Origin: Streptomyces sp. SUK 48
GTDB lineage: Bacteria > Actinomycetota > Actinomycetes > Streptomycetales > Streptomycetaceae
DNA length: 64,000 nt
Reading direction: 5' to 3'
NCBI RefSeq assembly: GCF_009650765.1
Contig: NZ_CP045740.1
Span: forward strand, 8,036,001-8,100,000
Part shown: one piece after another, positions 8,266 to 17,214 of the stretch
Layout: every line of letters begins with the position of its first letter
How positions within the stretch are numbered: position 1 is the first letter of the stretch
Translations under genes and position numbers: made by a program
Notes under the pieces: generated by a model
What the model was told of the DNA's origin: nothing
The model's database searches: none
What the model saw: the letters and a program-made list of their open reading frames with translations, nothing else

Positions 8266-9276
8266 TCACCGGACGGCAGCGGCGTCGCCGGCGCGGGAGC
8301 GCTGCGGGGGGAGCACCGGTGAGTCGGCCGGGCCCCGCGAGGCCACGCGCGTGAAGGCGCGGCGGTAGGCGGTGGGGGTTGTGTCCAGGGTGCGCCGGAA
8401 GTGCAGCCGCAGATTGGCCGCCGTACCCAGTCCGCAGTCCCGCGCCACCTGGTCCACCGACCGGTCCGTGGACTCCAGCAGTTCCCGCGCCCTGCCGAGC
8501 CGGGCGCCGAGCAGCCACTGCAACGGGGTCGTGCCCGTCTCCTCGGTGAACCGGCGCATGAAGGTGCGCTGCGAGAGCCCCGCGTGCCGGGCGAGAACGC
8601 GCAGTGTGAGCGGCTCGCCGAGCCGGTGCAGGGCCCAGCCGCGGGTACCGGAGAGCGACGCCTCACCGGCCACCGCGACGGGGGCCGGCACGTACTGCGC
8701 CTGCCCGCCGTCCCGGTGCGGGGCGGCGACCAGACCGCGGGCGATCTGGTTCGCCACCTCCGCGCCGAGGTCGCGGCGCACGATGTGCAGGCACAGGTCG
8801 ATACCGCAGCACACCCCGGCCGAGGTGAGCACGTCGCCCTCGTCGACGTAGAGCACGTCCCGGTCGACCGTGACGGCCGGGAACTCCCGCGCGAAGTCGT
8901 CGATGTGCTTCCAGTGGGTCGTGGCGTGCAGCCCGTCCAGGACCCCCGCCGCGGCCAGCGCGAAGGCGCCCGTGCAGATCGACACCACGCGCCTGCCCCG
9001 GTCGCGGGCTTCGGCCAGTACGCCGAGCACGGTGTCCGGCAACGGGACGAGCGGTTCGAATCCCGGCACGATCACGGTGTCGGCGGTGCGCACCCGCTCC
9101 AGGTCTCCGTCGGCGAGGAGAGCGAAGCCCGCGGTGGTCCGCACCTTCGCGTCCAGCGCGCACAGGGTCGTCTCATAGGTGGTTTCCGGCCGGGCGGTGA
9201 AGATCTGCGTCGGGATCGCCAGATCGAGGGGGGTGACCCCGTCCAGCGCCAGGACCGCGACGTGATGGACTGTCAT
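8266..9276 (-). CDS. GlxA-family transcriptional regulator (DJ-1/PfpI plus AraC HTH)
   Basis: 336 residues. The N-terminal half is a DJ-1/PfpI-like domain with the nucleophile-elbow-like segment VSICTGAFALAAAGVL near residue 100 and the family motif ATTHWKHIDDF. The C-terminal ~100 residues carry two AraC-type helix-turn-helix units (LRVLARHAGLSQRTFMRRF and VDQVARDCGLGTAANLRLHF). GlxA-type proteins usually activate nearby catabolic genes. It is divergent from the HD and RidA genes, 71 bases apart, with an inverted repeat over its own start, so it very likely controls them. Confidence 0.88.
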   Translation of the reverse strand: MTVHHVAVLALDGVTPLDLAIPTQIFTARPETTYETTLCALDAKVRTTAGFALLADGDLERVRTADTVIVPGFEPLVPLPDTVLGVLAEARDRGRRVVSICTGAFALAAAGVLDGLHATTHWKHIDDFAREFPAVTVDRDVLYVDEGDVLTSAGVCCGIDLCLHIVRRDLGAEVANQIARGLVAAPHRDGGQAQYVPAPVAVAGEASLSGTRGWALHRLGEPLTLRVLARHAGLSQRTFMRRFTEETGTTPLQWLLGARLGRARELLESTDRSVDQVARDCGLGTAANLRLHFRRTLDTTPTAYRRAFTRVASRGPADSPVLPPQRSRAGDAAAVR

Positions 9277-9309
9277 GGCAAGATTCTAGCGAAGCAAGGA
9301 AATTTTGCC
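9277..9309. promoter_or_regulatory. Inverted repeat in the GlxA/HD divergent promoter
   Basis: GGCAAGATT (9277-9285) mirrors AATTTTGCC (9301-9309) with one mismatch. It starts at the base next to the GlxA initiation codon and lies in the only AT-rich part of the 71-bp gap. A site for the GlxA regulator is the simplest reading. Confidence 0.4.
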
Positions 9310-9347
9310 GCTCGCCAGGTCGTGGCCGTCGCGGCCAGGCTGAAGGC

Positions 9348-10022
9348 ATGACCGGACCTACCTACGCGGCGACCGCCGACCCGATCTCGTTGCCCGGCAC
9401 GCCACTTGCCGACGCCGTCATCGGGCTCATCCGATCGGTGGAGACACCGTCCGTCTTCCACCACAGCATCCGCAGCTACCTGTTCGCCCGGCTGCTCGCC
9501 GGCCGGCGCGGTCTGGCCGCCGACCGTGACTACGACGACGACCTGTTGTTCGCCGGGTGCGCGATGCACGACCTCGGCGTGGCGTCGGACGGGCCGCACC
9601 GCCAGCGGTTCGAGGTGGAAGGCGCCGACCGGGCCGCCTCGTTCCTGATCGAGCACGCCGTGTCCGAGGCCGACGCCGACCAGGTCTGGCAGGCCATCGC
9701 CCTGCACACCTCCCCGGGCATCGCGGAACGCCGCGGCACGCTGTGCGCGCTCGTTCGCGAGGGGGTGGCCATCGACTTCGGCGGGCCGGGGAACGCCGAT
9801 CACCTCGACGCCGTCACCGACGAGCAGGCCGAGGTCGTGCACGCGGCCTATCCACGGCTGGACATGGTCCGTTCGCTCACCGACGCGATCGTGGCGCAGG
9901 CCGCGAAAGACCCGCGGAACGCGCCTCGGCACACGGTTCCCGGCGAATTGCTCCGTGAGCGCGAGAGCTTCGGCCGGACCCGGCTGGAGCACTCCTGCCG
10001 CGAGTCCCGCTGGGGCAGTTGA
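9348..10022 (+). CDS. HD-domain protein, cyanamide-hydratase-like
   Basis: 224 residues with an HD metal-binding fold: FHHSIRSYLFA (His38/His39), AMHDLGV (His74-Asp75) and ALHTSPGIAERRG provide the expected H...HD...H ligands. The spacing and the HHSIRSYLFA stretch resemble the fungal cyanamide hydratase/Ddi2-like branch, which hydrates small nitriles or cyanamide. Hydrolase activity is likely, but the substrate is inferred only weakly. The ATG opens about 70 bases from the divergent GlxA regulator. A RidA-family gene follows 100 bases downstream on the same strand, suggesting shared work on a nitrogenous small molecule. Confidence 0.75.
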   Translation: MTGPTYAATADPISLPGTPLADAVIGLIRSVETPSVFHHSIRSYLFARLLAGRRGLAADRDYDDDLLFAGCAMHDLGVASDGPHRQRFEVEGADRAASFLIEHAVSEADADQVWQAIALHTSPGIAERRGTLCALVREGVAIDFGGPGNADHLDAVTDEQAEVVHAAYPRLDMVRSLTDAIVAQAAKDPRNAPRHTVPGELLRERESFGRTRLEHSCRESRWGS

Positions 10023-10122
10023 CGCCACCGGCGTCCCGGCCGCCACCACCTCCACGGCCTCCACCACTTCCCCCGCTTCCACGACCTCGACGACCCATCG
10101 ACAAAGAGAAGGACGCAGCACC

Positions 10123-10545
10123 ATGACGGTCCGCACCATCGACATCCCCGAGGACAACCCGGTCTTCGGAGAGACCACCAGCGCCTTCGCCGGCTTCGGC
10201 TACTCCGCCGCGGTCCGCGCGCAGGGCCTCTTGTTCATCGCCGGGACGATCGGTCGCCGCGCCGACGGAACCATCCCGGACACCATCGAGGAGCAGACCG
10301 AGATCGCCCTCGGGAAGATCGAGGAGATCCTCCGGCTGGAGAACCTCGACATGTCCGCCCTCGTCGACGTCACCAGCTACCACGTCGATATCCGCAGCCA
10401 TCTGCCCGGCTTCGTCGAGGCCAAGCGGCGGCTCGTCCAAGCGCCCTACCCGACCTGGACGATCATCGGGGTCAGCGGCCTCGCCAGCCCCGGACTCCTC
10501 GTCGAGATCCGCGCGACCGCGGCCTATCCCGAGGCACAGCGGTAG
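10123..10545 (+). CDS. RidA (YjgF/YER057c/UK114) family protein
   Basis: 140 residues matching the small trimeric RidA fold. FIAGTIGRRADGTIPDTIEEQTEIALGKIEEIL is typical in layout, and VDVTSYHVDI and EIRATAAYPEA close the domain. The arginine that binds the imine carboxylate in true RidA (usually before the final strand) is not obvious: the segment reads YPTWTIIGVSGLASPGLLVEI. It may therefore belong to a subgroup with other imine or amidohydrolase-like chemistry. The start is the ATG at 10123 with AAGGAC 9 bases before. It is probably cotranscribed with the HD gene under the GlxA regulator. Confidence 0.82.
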   Translation: MTVRTIDIPEDNPVFGETTSAFAGFGYSAAVRAQGLLFIAGTIGRRADGTIPDTIEEQTEIALGKIEEILRLENLDMSALVDVTSYHVDIRSHLPGFVEAKRRLVQAPYPTWTIIGVSGLASPGLLVEIRATAAYPEAQR

Positions 10546-10761
10546 GCCACCGCACAGGTCGTCAGGGACAAGCGCCCGGCCACGCGCTGAGATCACGGGG
10601 CCTTGGCGCAGCCTGAGCCTGGCCGCCGCGTGACGGGCACGCTACCGGCGACGAGGGAGCGTGCTCCGGCCGGGCCGGCGATCGGTCCGGCCGGAACGTG
10701 CGTGAGGCGTCCCCTCGACCCGTCTCCCGCACTCCGGATCGCGGCTGGAGCCGGGCGGGTG

Positions 10762-11616
10762 TCAGAAGTCGGCGGCGTGGTCCGCCGCCCAGATGTCGAA
10801 CCCGGTCGCCGGGCGGCCGGTGACCCGGGCGACGGTGTCGGTGGCGGGCGAGTTGCCGGCCCCGGCGTCGTCGAGGAACCGCAGCACCGCCTCGGCCTGA
10901 TCGGCGGGCATGAACCGCGCGAACTGGTCCGCGGCCTGCCGGCGGGAGAGCTCGGTGACGGTGATGTCCTTGCCGGTGGCGGCCGCGATCATGGCGACCT
11001 GGTCGCGCTGGCTCAGCCGAACCGGGCCGGTCAGCAGGCCGCTCACCTGCGGCGAGGTGTCTCCCGTCAGCGCCGCGACGGCGACCGCGGCGATGTCGCG
11101 CTCGTGGATCGGAGCGGTCAGGGCATCGGGCTTGTACAGCGCCACGGCGTTGCCGGCCTTGATCGGCCAGGCCCAGTTGAGCGCGTTGGCCGCCAGCACG
11201 AGCGGCCGCACCGGCACCACGGTCGGATCGGCCGCCGCCGCGAACGCGTTCTCGATCGCGCGGTGCTCCTCGGTGATGGTGTTGCCCACCGACGTCGGGT
11301 GGATCACGCTGCCCGAGGACAGCAGCACGAGCTTCTCCACCCCGGCGGCCCGTGCGGCGGCGATCACACCGTCCGTGCCGTCGTGATGGGCGTAGAGGAA
11401 GACCTGACGCACACCGGCGAACGCGGTGCGCAGGCCGGCCGGGTCGCTCAGGTCTGCGGTGAACACCTCGACATCCGCCGGGAATTGCCCCGGCTGCAGC
11501 GTGCGGGCCGAGGCGCGTACCGGCAGGCCCCGCTCACGCAGAGCGCTGAGCACGTACGCCCCGATGCTGCCGCGGGCGCCCATGACGAGGGTGGGCCTAT
11601 GGTCGGAGTGAGACAT
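10762..11616 (-). CDS. NmrA-like NAD(P)-binding oxidoreductase or sensor
   Basis: 284 residues. The Rossmann motif is VMGARGSIGAYVL at residues 11-23, followed by ADLSDPAGLRTAF and the VEKLVLLSSGSVIHP segment, as in atypical short-chain dehydrogenases of the NmrA/HSCARG type. There is no clear Tyr-x3-Lys catalytic pair, so it may be a redox sensor or quinone-reductase-like protein. It stands alone, facing the RidA gene across a 216-bp spacer in which I see no gene. The ATG at 11616 is preceded by an AGCTTTCCC segment with no strong ribosome site. Confidence 0.78.
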   Translation of the reverse strand: MSHSDHRPTLVMGARGSIGAYVLSALRERGLPVRASARTLQPGQFPADVEVFTADLSDPAGLRTAFAGVRQVFLYAHHDGTDGVIAAARAAGVEKLVLLSSGSVIHPTSVGNTITEEHRAIENAFAAAADPTVVPVRPLVLAANALNWAWPIKAGNAVALYKPDALTAPIHERDIAAVAVAALTGDTSPQVSGLLTGPVRLSQRDQVAMIAAATGKDITVTELSRRQAADQFARFMPADQAEAVLRFLDDAGAGNSPATDTVARVTGRPATGFDIWAADHAADF

Positions 11617-11739
11617 GGGAAAGCTCCATCACGTAGGACTACGCGCCATGGAGCCGGAGCCGGCATCGAGGCGTTCCGACGCTTCACCTCGACGCCGACC
11701 ACCGTACGGCATCCTGACGGCATCCGCCCGCCCCGGGTC

Positions 11740-12147
11740 CTACAGCTCCTGAGCGAAGCCGCACCACCTGGCCACGTAGGCGAGCTTGCCGTCCTTGTCG
11801 GCGACGCGTGCCCATTCGCTGCTGCGCAGCCCGCCGCTTCCGTCGGCGTATCGGCAGGTGTAGGAACCGCCCTTGACCGTCGCACCGCAGTCCGACTTCT
11901 GGGACCAGCACCAGGCGCCCTGGCTGCAGCTCGACAGATGACCGACTTTTTTGCCGCTGGGGCTCGCGGAGGCGCGGATGTTGAGCTCGCAGTCGTTGCC
12001 GGGGTTGGGCGTCATGTACCAGTGGGGCACGGCCTGGTGGACGGGACGGGACGCGTTGGCCTCCGCCGTGCCGACAAGTCCGAATCCCGTGAGCGCGGCG
12101 GCGGCCGCCACACAGACAGCCCGCCGGATATGAGTCGTTCGAGACAT
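11740..12147 (-). CDS. Secreted cysteine-rich SH3-like protein
   Basis: 135 residues. A signal peptide (basic IRR, hydrophobic AVCVAAAAALTGFGLVG, then AEA) is probably cleaved after residue 30. The mature part contains an SH3b-like start (CELNIRASASPSGKKVGHL) and six cysteines spaced for three disulfides, consistent with extracytoplasmic folding. SH3b domains often bind cell wall, so a wall-associated role is reasonable but unproven. The start at 12147 has GGGGGAAAG just upstream. An AT-richer stretch before it (12150-12230) is likely the promoter. It has no obvious operon partner. Confidence 0.75.
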   Translation of the reverse strand: MSRTTHIRRAVCVAAAAALTGFGLVGTAEANASRPVHQAVPHWYMTPNPGNDCELNIRASASPSGKKVGHLSSCSQGAWCWSQKSDCGATVKGGSYTCRYADGSGGLRSSEWARVADKDGKLAYVARWCGFAQEL

Positions 12148-12251
12148 CTTTCCCCCATGTGCATGGAAGATGAATCTGGGTGCGTTTACCAGGATTTCCA
12201 TCCGGTGACGCAGAGTCAACTCTTTGCTCCCGGTCGGTGAATTCTGTCCGG

Positions 12252-13691
12252 TCAGCGTTCGCTCACACGAGGGATGCGATTGGCCGCCGGGGTCGAGGCG
12301 CCCGGCCCGGCGGAGAGGATCATGCGGTCCGGCACGTGTCCGGTGTCCCGGCGGGCCACGAGCCAGTAGAGGGCGGCCGGGACCAGCAGGCCCACGATCC
12401 AGGAGATGTCCGTGCCGCCGAGCGGGGCGACCAGCGGACCGGTGTAGAAGCTGGTGGCCAGGAACGGCAGTTGGGCCAGGAGGCCGATGCCGTAGACGAC
12501 GAGGGCGCGGATGCGCCAGGCGCCGTAGCGGCCGTGCGGGTCGCTCAGCGCGGGCAGGTCGTAACGCTCCTTGGCGATCAGGTAGTAGTCCACCAGGTTG
12601 ATCGCCGACCAGGGGGTGAAGGCCGTGAGCAGGAAGAGCAGGAAGTCCTTGAAGGAGGTCAGGAAGCTGTCCTTGCCCACGAGGGCGATCGCGGTTCCCG
12701 CGACCATGATTCCGGCGATGTAGAGGGTGCGGACACGCGGGGAGATCGTGCGCTGCTCGCGGAAGCCGCCGATGCCGGTCACCAGTGACATGAAGCCGCC
12801 GTAGGTGTTGAGCACGTTGACCGTCAACTTGCCGAGGGCGATGACGAAGTACAGGAACGAGGCGATCAGGCCGGTACCGCCCAGCCCGACGACGTAGCCG
12901 ACCTGGTTGTCGAGGAAGGCGCCGCCGGCCGTCGCCGCCACGAGGACGCCGAAGGTCATTGACCACTGGGACCCCAGGGCCGAGCCGCCGAGGGTCCACC
13001 AGAAGGTGGCGCGGGGAGAGGTGTCACGAGGCAGATAGCGCGAGTAGTCGGCGACGTACGGGCCGAAGGCCAGCTGCCAGGACGCCGAGAGGGAGACGGC
13101 GAGGAGGAACAGCGGCAGGTGGAAGGAGTGGTCGGCCAGGAGGGAGGTCAGGTCGGCGCGCTCCAGCAGGCGGATCCCGAGGTAGACGAAGGCGAGCGCG
13201 CACACGATGCCGGCCGTTCGGCCCAGGGTGTGGATGAGCCGGTAGCCGACGGCCGTGGTGACCGCGGTGACCAGGGCGAAGATCACGATGCCCGTGGTGT
13301 CGCCGAGGTGCGTGAGCCGGCCGACGGCCTCGCCGGCCAGCACGCTGCCGCTGGCGAAGAAGCCGACGTACATGACGATGACCAGAGCCAGCGGGACGAC
13401 GGCGCCCCGGACGCCGAACTGGGCCCTGCTGGAGATCATCTGCGGGAGCCCGAGCCGGGGCCCCTGGGCGGAGTGCAGGGCCATGACCGCGCCGCCGAGC
13501 AGATTGCCGAGCAGCAGGCCGACGAGCGACCAGAGGACCCCGCCGCCGAAGACGACGGCGAGCGCCCCGGTCACGACCGCGGTGATCTGCAGGTTGGCGC
13601 CCAGCCAGAGCGTGAACTGACTGAACGCGTTGCCGTGCCGTTCGGCGTCGGGGACCACGTCGATCGAGCGTTGTTCGACCATGCCTGCCAT
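12252..13691 (-). CDS. NCS1 family nucleobase:cation symporter (cytosine-permease-like)
   Basis: 479 residues with about 12 membrane helices. The N-terminus (ERHGNAFSQFTLWLGANLQI) and the first-helix segment GALAVVFGGGVLWSLVG are typical of NCS1 transporters; ISSRAQFGVRGAV and the NVLNTYGGFMSL and LVDYYLIAKERYDL loops are also family-like. These proteins import cytosine, purines, allantoin or hydantoins with H+ or Na+. I chose the ATG at 13691 (MAGMVEQRS) with GAGG 8 bases upstream; the frame runs open further upstream but is GC-skewed non-coding DNA. No nucleobase-salvage gene is beside it, so the substrate is unknown. Confidence 0.85.
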   Translation of the reverse strand: MAGMVEQRSIDVVPDAERHGNAFSQFTLWLGANLQITAVVTGALAVVFGGGVLWSLVGLLLGNLLGGAVMALHSAQGPRLGLPQMISSRAQFGVRGAVVPLALVIVMYVGFFASGSVLAGEAVGRLTHLGDTTGIVIFALVTAVTTAVGYRLIHTLGRTAGIVCALAFVYLGIRLLERADLTSLLADHSFHLPLFLLAVSLSASWQLAFGPYVADYSRYLPRDTSPRATFWWTLGGSALGSQWSMTFGVLVAATAGGAFLDNQVGYVVGLGGTGLIASFLYFVIALGKLTVNVLNTYGGFMSLVTGIGGFREQRTISPRVRTLYIAGIMVAGTAIALVGKDSFLTSFKDFLLFLLTAFTPWSAINLVDYYLIAKERYDLPALSDPHGRYGAWRIRALVVYGIGLLAQLPFLATSFYTGPLVAPLGGTDISWIVGLLVPAALYWLVARRDTGHVPDRMILSAGPGASTPAANRIPRVSER

Positions 13692-14208
13692 AGGGATGAC
13701 CTCTTCCGCGGATACAACCACTGGCTGAATATGTCCATGCAGAATGGGTTCGAATGAATGAAAGGTCAATACTCTGGCGAAAATTAAGTGTGCGGGCCAT
13801 CGAAATCGAGGGTCGGGAGGTGGGGTGAGGCGACGGGGAGCGGGGGCAGCGCCTCGACGGCCGGGCCACTGGTGGAACGGTCGCCCCTGTCGTGAAGAGG
13901 TCTGGTCCGTGGTGTCGTCCAGTTGCGGCGGCGTGGGGGAGGGGGGGGGCGTTGCTGCCGCCGAGGATTGGCGGCGGCAATGTCGGAGGTGTGCCGTTCC
14001 GGCCACTCGCTCGGCCGGGGCTGCCCTCAAGGTGGGCGGACTGCTCCGGTCCGGGCAGGCCGTCGCCACGCAGGACCGGTACCGGGCGGTCGTGAACAAG
14101 CGGCAGCTCTGGTGCGGTCCTTGATCCAGATCGTCGCGCCGCAAAGGTGGAGGGCCGGCCCGCAAAAATCGCTGTCACGTCTCCGCCGCACGGTGATAGG
14201 AAACCCGG
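13692..14208. other. Intergenic region upstream of two divergent genes
   Basis: About 517 bases. The first 110 (13700-13800) are unusually AT-rich for this genome and probably hold the NCS1 permease promoter. Further on there is a run of nine G at about 13941-13949. I see no convincing gene; the open frames here have atypical composition. Confidence 0.5.
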
Positions 14209-14991
14209 GTGACCAAGACCTTGGACTTCCCTGAGCTGCTGCGCCTGATCGACGAGCGGTCGGCCGCCTTCCGGGCCGCGGTCGCCTCCGCGCCCAGCCT
14301 CGATGTGCGGGTGCCGACCTGCCCCGAGTGGACGCTGCTCGACCTGGTCCACCATCTGGGCGGCGGGCGGCGCGCCTGGGCCGCCACGGTCGCGGCTGGG
14401 CCGGACGCCTCGGGCAAGTCGGCGGGGGAGGGCCTGGCCGCACCGCAGGAGCGCGAGGCCCTGCTCGCCTGGCTGGCCGAGTCGACGCGGCAGATGCTCG
14501 ACGCGTTGCGGGAGGCCGGCCCGGAGCGCGGTTGCTGGACGTGGTGGGGCGCGTCGCAGTCGCCGCGGACCTGCGGCGCCGTCGCCCGGCACCAGCTCCA
14601 GGAAGTCGCGATGCACACCTATGACGCCCAGCTCGCCGTGGGCGCCCCGGAGCCGCTGCCGGAGGAGGTGGCGCTTGATGGGGTCGAGGACTTCCTGTTC
14701 ACCTGCTGCACCACGACGGTCGCTTGGCCGCACAAGGCCGCCGTCGTCGACTATCACGCCACCGAGGGCGGCTCCTGGCGCCAGTCGCTCTCCGTCGACG
14801 GTTCGCGGGCCTTCCGTCTGCCCGAATCCGGCCCTGCTGCCGGCGAGGACTCGGAGCCGGTCGACGTCTCCGTCCGGGGTACGGCGAGCGACCTGGTCCT
14901 GGCCTTCTACGGTCGCATCCCGCTGGACTCCCTGAAGCTCGAAGGCGACCGGCACCTCTTCGACCTGCTGGATGAGTGGGACATGGAGTAG
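14209..14991 (+). CDS. Maleylpyruvate isomerase-family mycothiol-dependent enzyme
   Basis: 260 residues. The DinB-like N-terminal metal-binding domain is recognisable from PTCPEWTLLDLVHHLGGG (His49 and neighbours) and RHQLQEVAMHTYDAQ, giving the usual three-ligand H...H-x3-E-x3-H pattern; a MDMPI C-terminal domain follows (SVRGTASDLVLAFYGR). Family members use mycothiol, the actinobacterial thiol, in isomerisation or conjugation reactions; the exact reaction here is unknown. The start is GTG at 14209. It is a lone gene followed by a weak 6-bp hairpin at 14994-15010. Confidence 0.85.
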   Translation: MTKTLDFPELLRLIDERSAAFRAAVASAPSLDVRVPTCPEWTLLDLVHHLGGGRRAWAATVAAGPDASGKSAGEGLAAPQEREALLAWLAESTRQMLDALREAGPERGCWTWWGASQSPRTCGAVARHQLQEVAMHTYDAQLAVGAPEPLPEEVALDGVEDFLFTCCTTTVAWPHKAAVVDYHATEGGSWRQSLSVDGSRAFRLPESGPAAGEDSEPVDVSVRGTASDLVLAFYGRIPLDSLKLEGDRHLFDLLDEWDME

Positions 14992-15914
14992 GACCGCCTG
15001 GAGTAGGCGGGCGGCCTCCCGGCTGTCGGTGCCGTACCTGCCCGGCGACCGGCTTCCGTACGGGACGGGAACACACCGCCGAGCGGCCCTTCGTTCTTCG
15101 CGGCGGACGAGGCATCCCAGGACCCTTCCACTCTCGCCGTGCCCCAGCAGGAACCGTGCCCCAGCAGCACCGGGGCGCGGCCCTCGGCTGGACGCCCGGG
15201 ACCTGTGGAGTGCCCGGGCCGCCGAGGACCTGTGCCACCCGCACGGTCGGCCGCGGTCAGTTCGGCGCCGAGGCGGACCCCGAGATGGTCGACGGCGAGA
15301 CCAGGAGCCTCACCCTTCGCTGGGGCGAACGCGCCTCGCGGGTGTCGATGTCGCCCCGCCCGCAACGGGGCGTCGGCGTGCCGTCCGCTCCCCGTACGCC
15401 CTCGCCGTCACCCTCAAGCGGCCCGGCCCCTCACCGGCGGGCACCGGAAGCGGCCCGGACCCCTCACCGACGCGCACCGCGTGCGCCCCGGTGCCGGACC
15501 GAGTCGCGACCGATAGGGCGCCGGTCGTCAAGGGGGCAGCCGGGGGAGCGCGCCATCTCGACCGGAATCCATGCCCCGACGCCGCGGCCGGCGTACCGAA
15601 GCCCGCGGGCGTGCCGTCCGTCGGCCCGACGGAACCGGGTCCCGCGATCCGGGCCCGACCAGTCAGGACGGCCGGCACCGCCGCCCACGGCCCCGGTGGA
15701 CGGGCAATTGCCCCGAGCCAATTCGCCGGGGCAATAGGCGCGTTATCCAGTCAAAGCCTGTATCGGTGTCTACGGCAAGCGGGGTTGGGAAACCCGTAAC
15801 TCACGGCACACCACGAGGGGATACCGAGTCCCCGTATTCCGTCACCGCTGATTCCCCGATTCACCCGCCCTTTCCGAGGGCGTAACCCGCGCTGTCGAAA
15901 ACAAGGAGAACGCC
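14992..15914. other. Long gene-free region before the biosynthetic cluster
   Basis: About 920 bases without a credible gene. A two-copy tandem repeat is at 15416-15479. At 15702-15713 is the palindrome GGGCAATTGCCC, nested in a larger inverted repeat, ATTGCCCC (15707-15714) with GGGGCAAT (15728-15735). The last 180 bases are AT-richer than their surroundings and likely contain the cluster promoter and leader. I cannot define a convincing -10/-35 pair. Confidence 0.45.
15416..15479. repeat. Imperfect 32-bp tandem repeat
   Basis: Two adjacent copies (15416-15447 and 15448-15479) begin with the same AAGCGGCCCGG block and share CCCCTCACCG and GCACCG segments. Function unknown; it lies in the gene-free region before the cluster. 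Confidence 0.45.
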
Positions 15915-16928
15915 ATGTGGTTAGCGGGCGGCCGGCCCGAAGAAGCGCCGGTCATCGAGTTGCTCGACTGCACTCTGCGCGACGGCTCCTACGCCGTCGA
16001 CTTCCAGCTCGACGAAGAGTTCGTGACTCACCTGCTCACCCGGCTTGACGACATACCGGTCGCCAAGGTGGAGGTGGGCCACGGGATCGGTCTGGAGGCC
16101 GAACGCAGCGGCATCAAGCCGTGCAACATCGACCACTACCGCTGGGCCGACCTCGCCCGCTCCGCCCTGACCCGCAAGCCCTGGGGCATGTTCGCCCAGC
16201 CGGAGTTCACCCGCCTGGACACCATCGCCGAGATGAGCGCCCGGGGGATGTCCTTCATCCGGGTCGGCATGGAGCCCGACCGGGTACCGGAGCACCTCGA
16301 CTACCTGCGGCGCGCCACCGAACTGTGCGACCAGGTCTACCTGAACCTGATGAAGTCCAGCGCCACACCGGTGCGCGAGCTCGTCCAGCTGCTCGACGGG
16401 GTGACCCCGGAGATCGCGGGCGTCTACGTGGTGGACTCCTACGGCGCGATGCTCCCCGCCGACGTGCAGACCTATGTGAGCGCGGTACGGAAGTACTTCC
16501 CGGTCGTCGGCTTCCACGGACACGACAACCTCGGCATGGCCAACATCAACAGCATCACCGCCATGCAGGCGGGTGCCACCGTCGTCGACGCCACCCTCGA
16601 CGGCATCGGCCGCGGATCCGGCAACGCCGCCATCGAAGCACTGGCCGGTGTCGTCAAAATGCTGGGTAGCGATCTCTTCGACTACCAGGAACTCGCCAAA
16701 CTCGCCGAGTACTGCCGGGAAAACATGATTCCCATCCCCGAGGACCGCACGATGCAGGTACTCGGCGCGGTGATCGGGATCCACTCGGGCTATTTCCCGC
16801 TGGTGGAGGAATTGGCCGAGGAATATCACACCGAGCCGGCGCGGGTGATGGAGACGGCCGTACAGATCGCCGATCACAGCCCGCGCAAGGCCGATTTCCG
16901 CACCGCCGCCAGGCGCATCAACGCCTGA
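15915..16928 (+). CDS. HMGL-like aldolase (4-hydroxy-2-oxovalerate aldolase type)
   Basis: 337 residues of the DRE-TIM metallolyase superfamily. LLDCTLRDGSYAVDF at 17-30 supplies Arg22 and the metal ligand Asp23, and FHGHDNLGMAN places the metal ligands His201 and His203. The layout is closest to pyruvate aldolases of meta-cleavage pathways (MhpE/BphI), which reversibly split 4-hydroxy-2-oxoacids into pyruvate and an aldehyde. No acetaldehyde dehydrogenase partner is present, so a biosynthetic (condensing) role is plausible. The ATG follows AAGGAG by 6 bases. Codon 3 is TTA (15921-15923), a rare codon that in Streptomyces needs the bldA tRNA. It opens the cluster and is separated from the next gene by a 286-bp gap in which I see no gene. 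Confidence 0.85.
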   Translation: MWLAGGRPEEAPVIELLDCTLRDGSYAVDFQLDEEFVTHLLTRLDDIPVAKVEVGHGIGLEAERSGIKPCNIDHYRWADLARSALTRKPWGMFAQPEFTRLDTIAEMSARGMSFIRVGMEPDRVPEHLDYLRRATELCDQVYLNLMKSSATPVRELVQLLDGVTPEIAGVYVVDSYGAMLPADVQTYVSAVRKYFPVVGFHGHDNLGMANINSITAMQAGATVVDATLDGIGRGSGNAAIEALAGVVKMLGSDLFDYQELAKLAEYCRENMIPIPEDRTMQVLGAVIGIHSGYFPLVEELAEEYHTEPARVMETAVQIADHSPRKADFRTAARRINA

Positions 16929-17214
16929 CCGCACCGCGAGCCGCGCCGAGGCGCCGGCACGGCCATGGCACCGTCCACCGGACACATCCCCGCGCGGAGA
17001 GACCTCACCCTGCCCGGCCACCGAAAGTCCGCGGCGGCGCGGGCGGCATTCCATCTCCTCGGCCGCCCGCCCGCCGCGCCCGGAACGACGGGCGAGGCAC
17101 GCGAACGAGCGAAGGACGAGTGGGACGCGCCCGCCCGGATCGACCGGAACCGGAAGCAGGAACCCGGCCGGCCGGCGGACCGCGACCCGGTACGCCCACC
17201 CACGGGAGACCACC

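Noticed and set aside
13936..13950. G-run as a possible G-quadruplex or slippery site
   Set aside because: A single interrupted G-run with no further evenly spaced G-tracts I could verify; its position in an intergenic region gives it no clear role.
12252..14165. Extended N-terminus of the NCS1 permease
   Set aside because: The frame is open upstream of 13691, but codons there have non-coding composition, while 13691 has a ribosome site and family-like start.
15310..15885. Short open frames in the gene-free region before the cluster
   Set aside because: Repetitive Pro/Arg/Gly composition, no ribosome sites and no domain resemblance.
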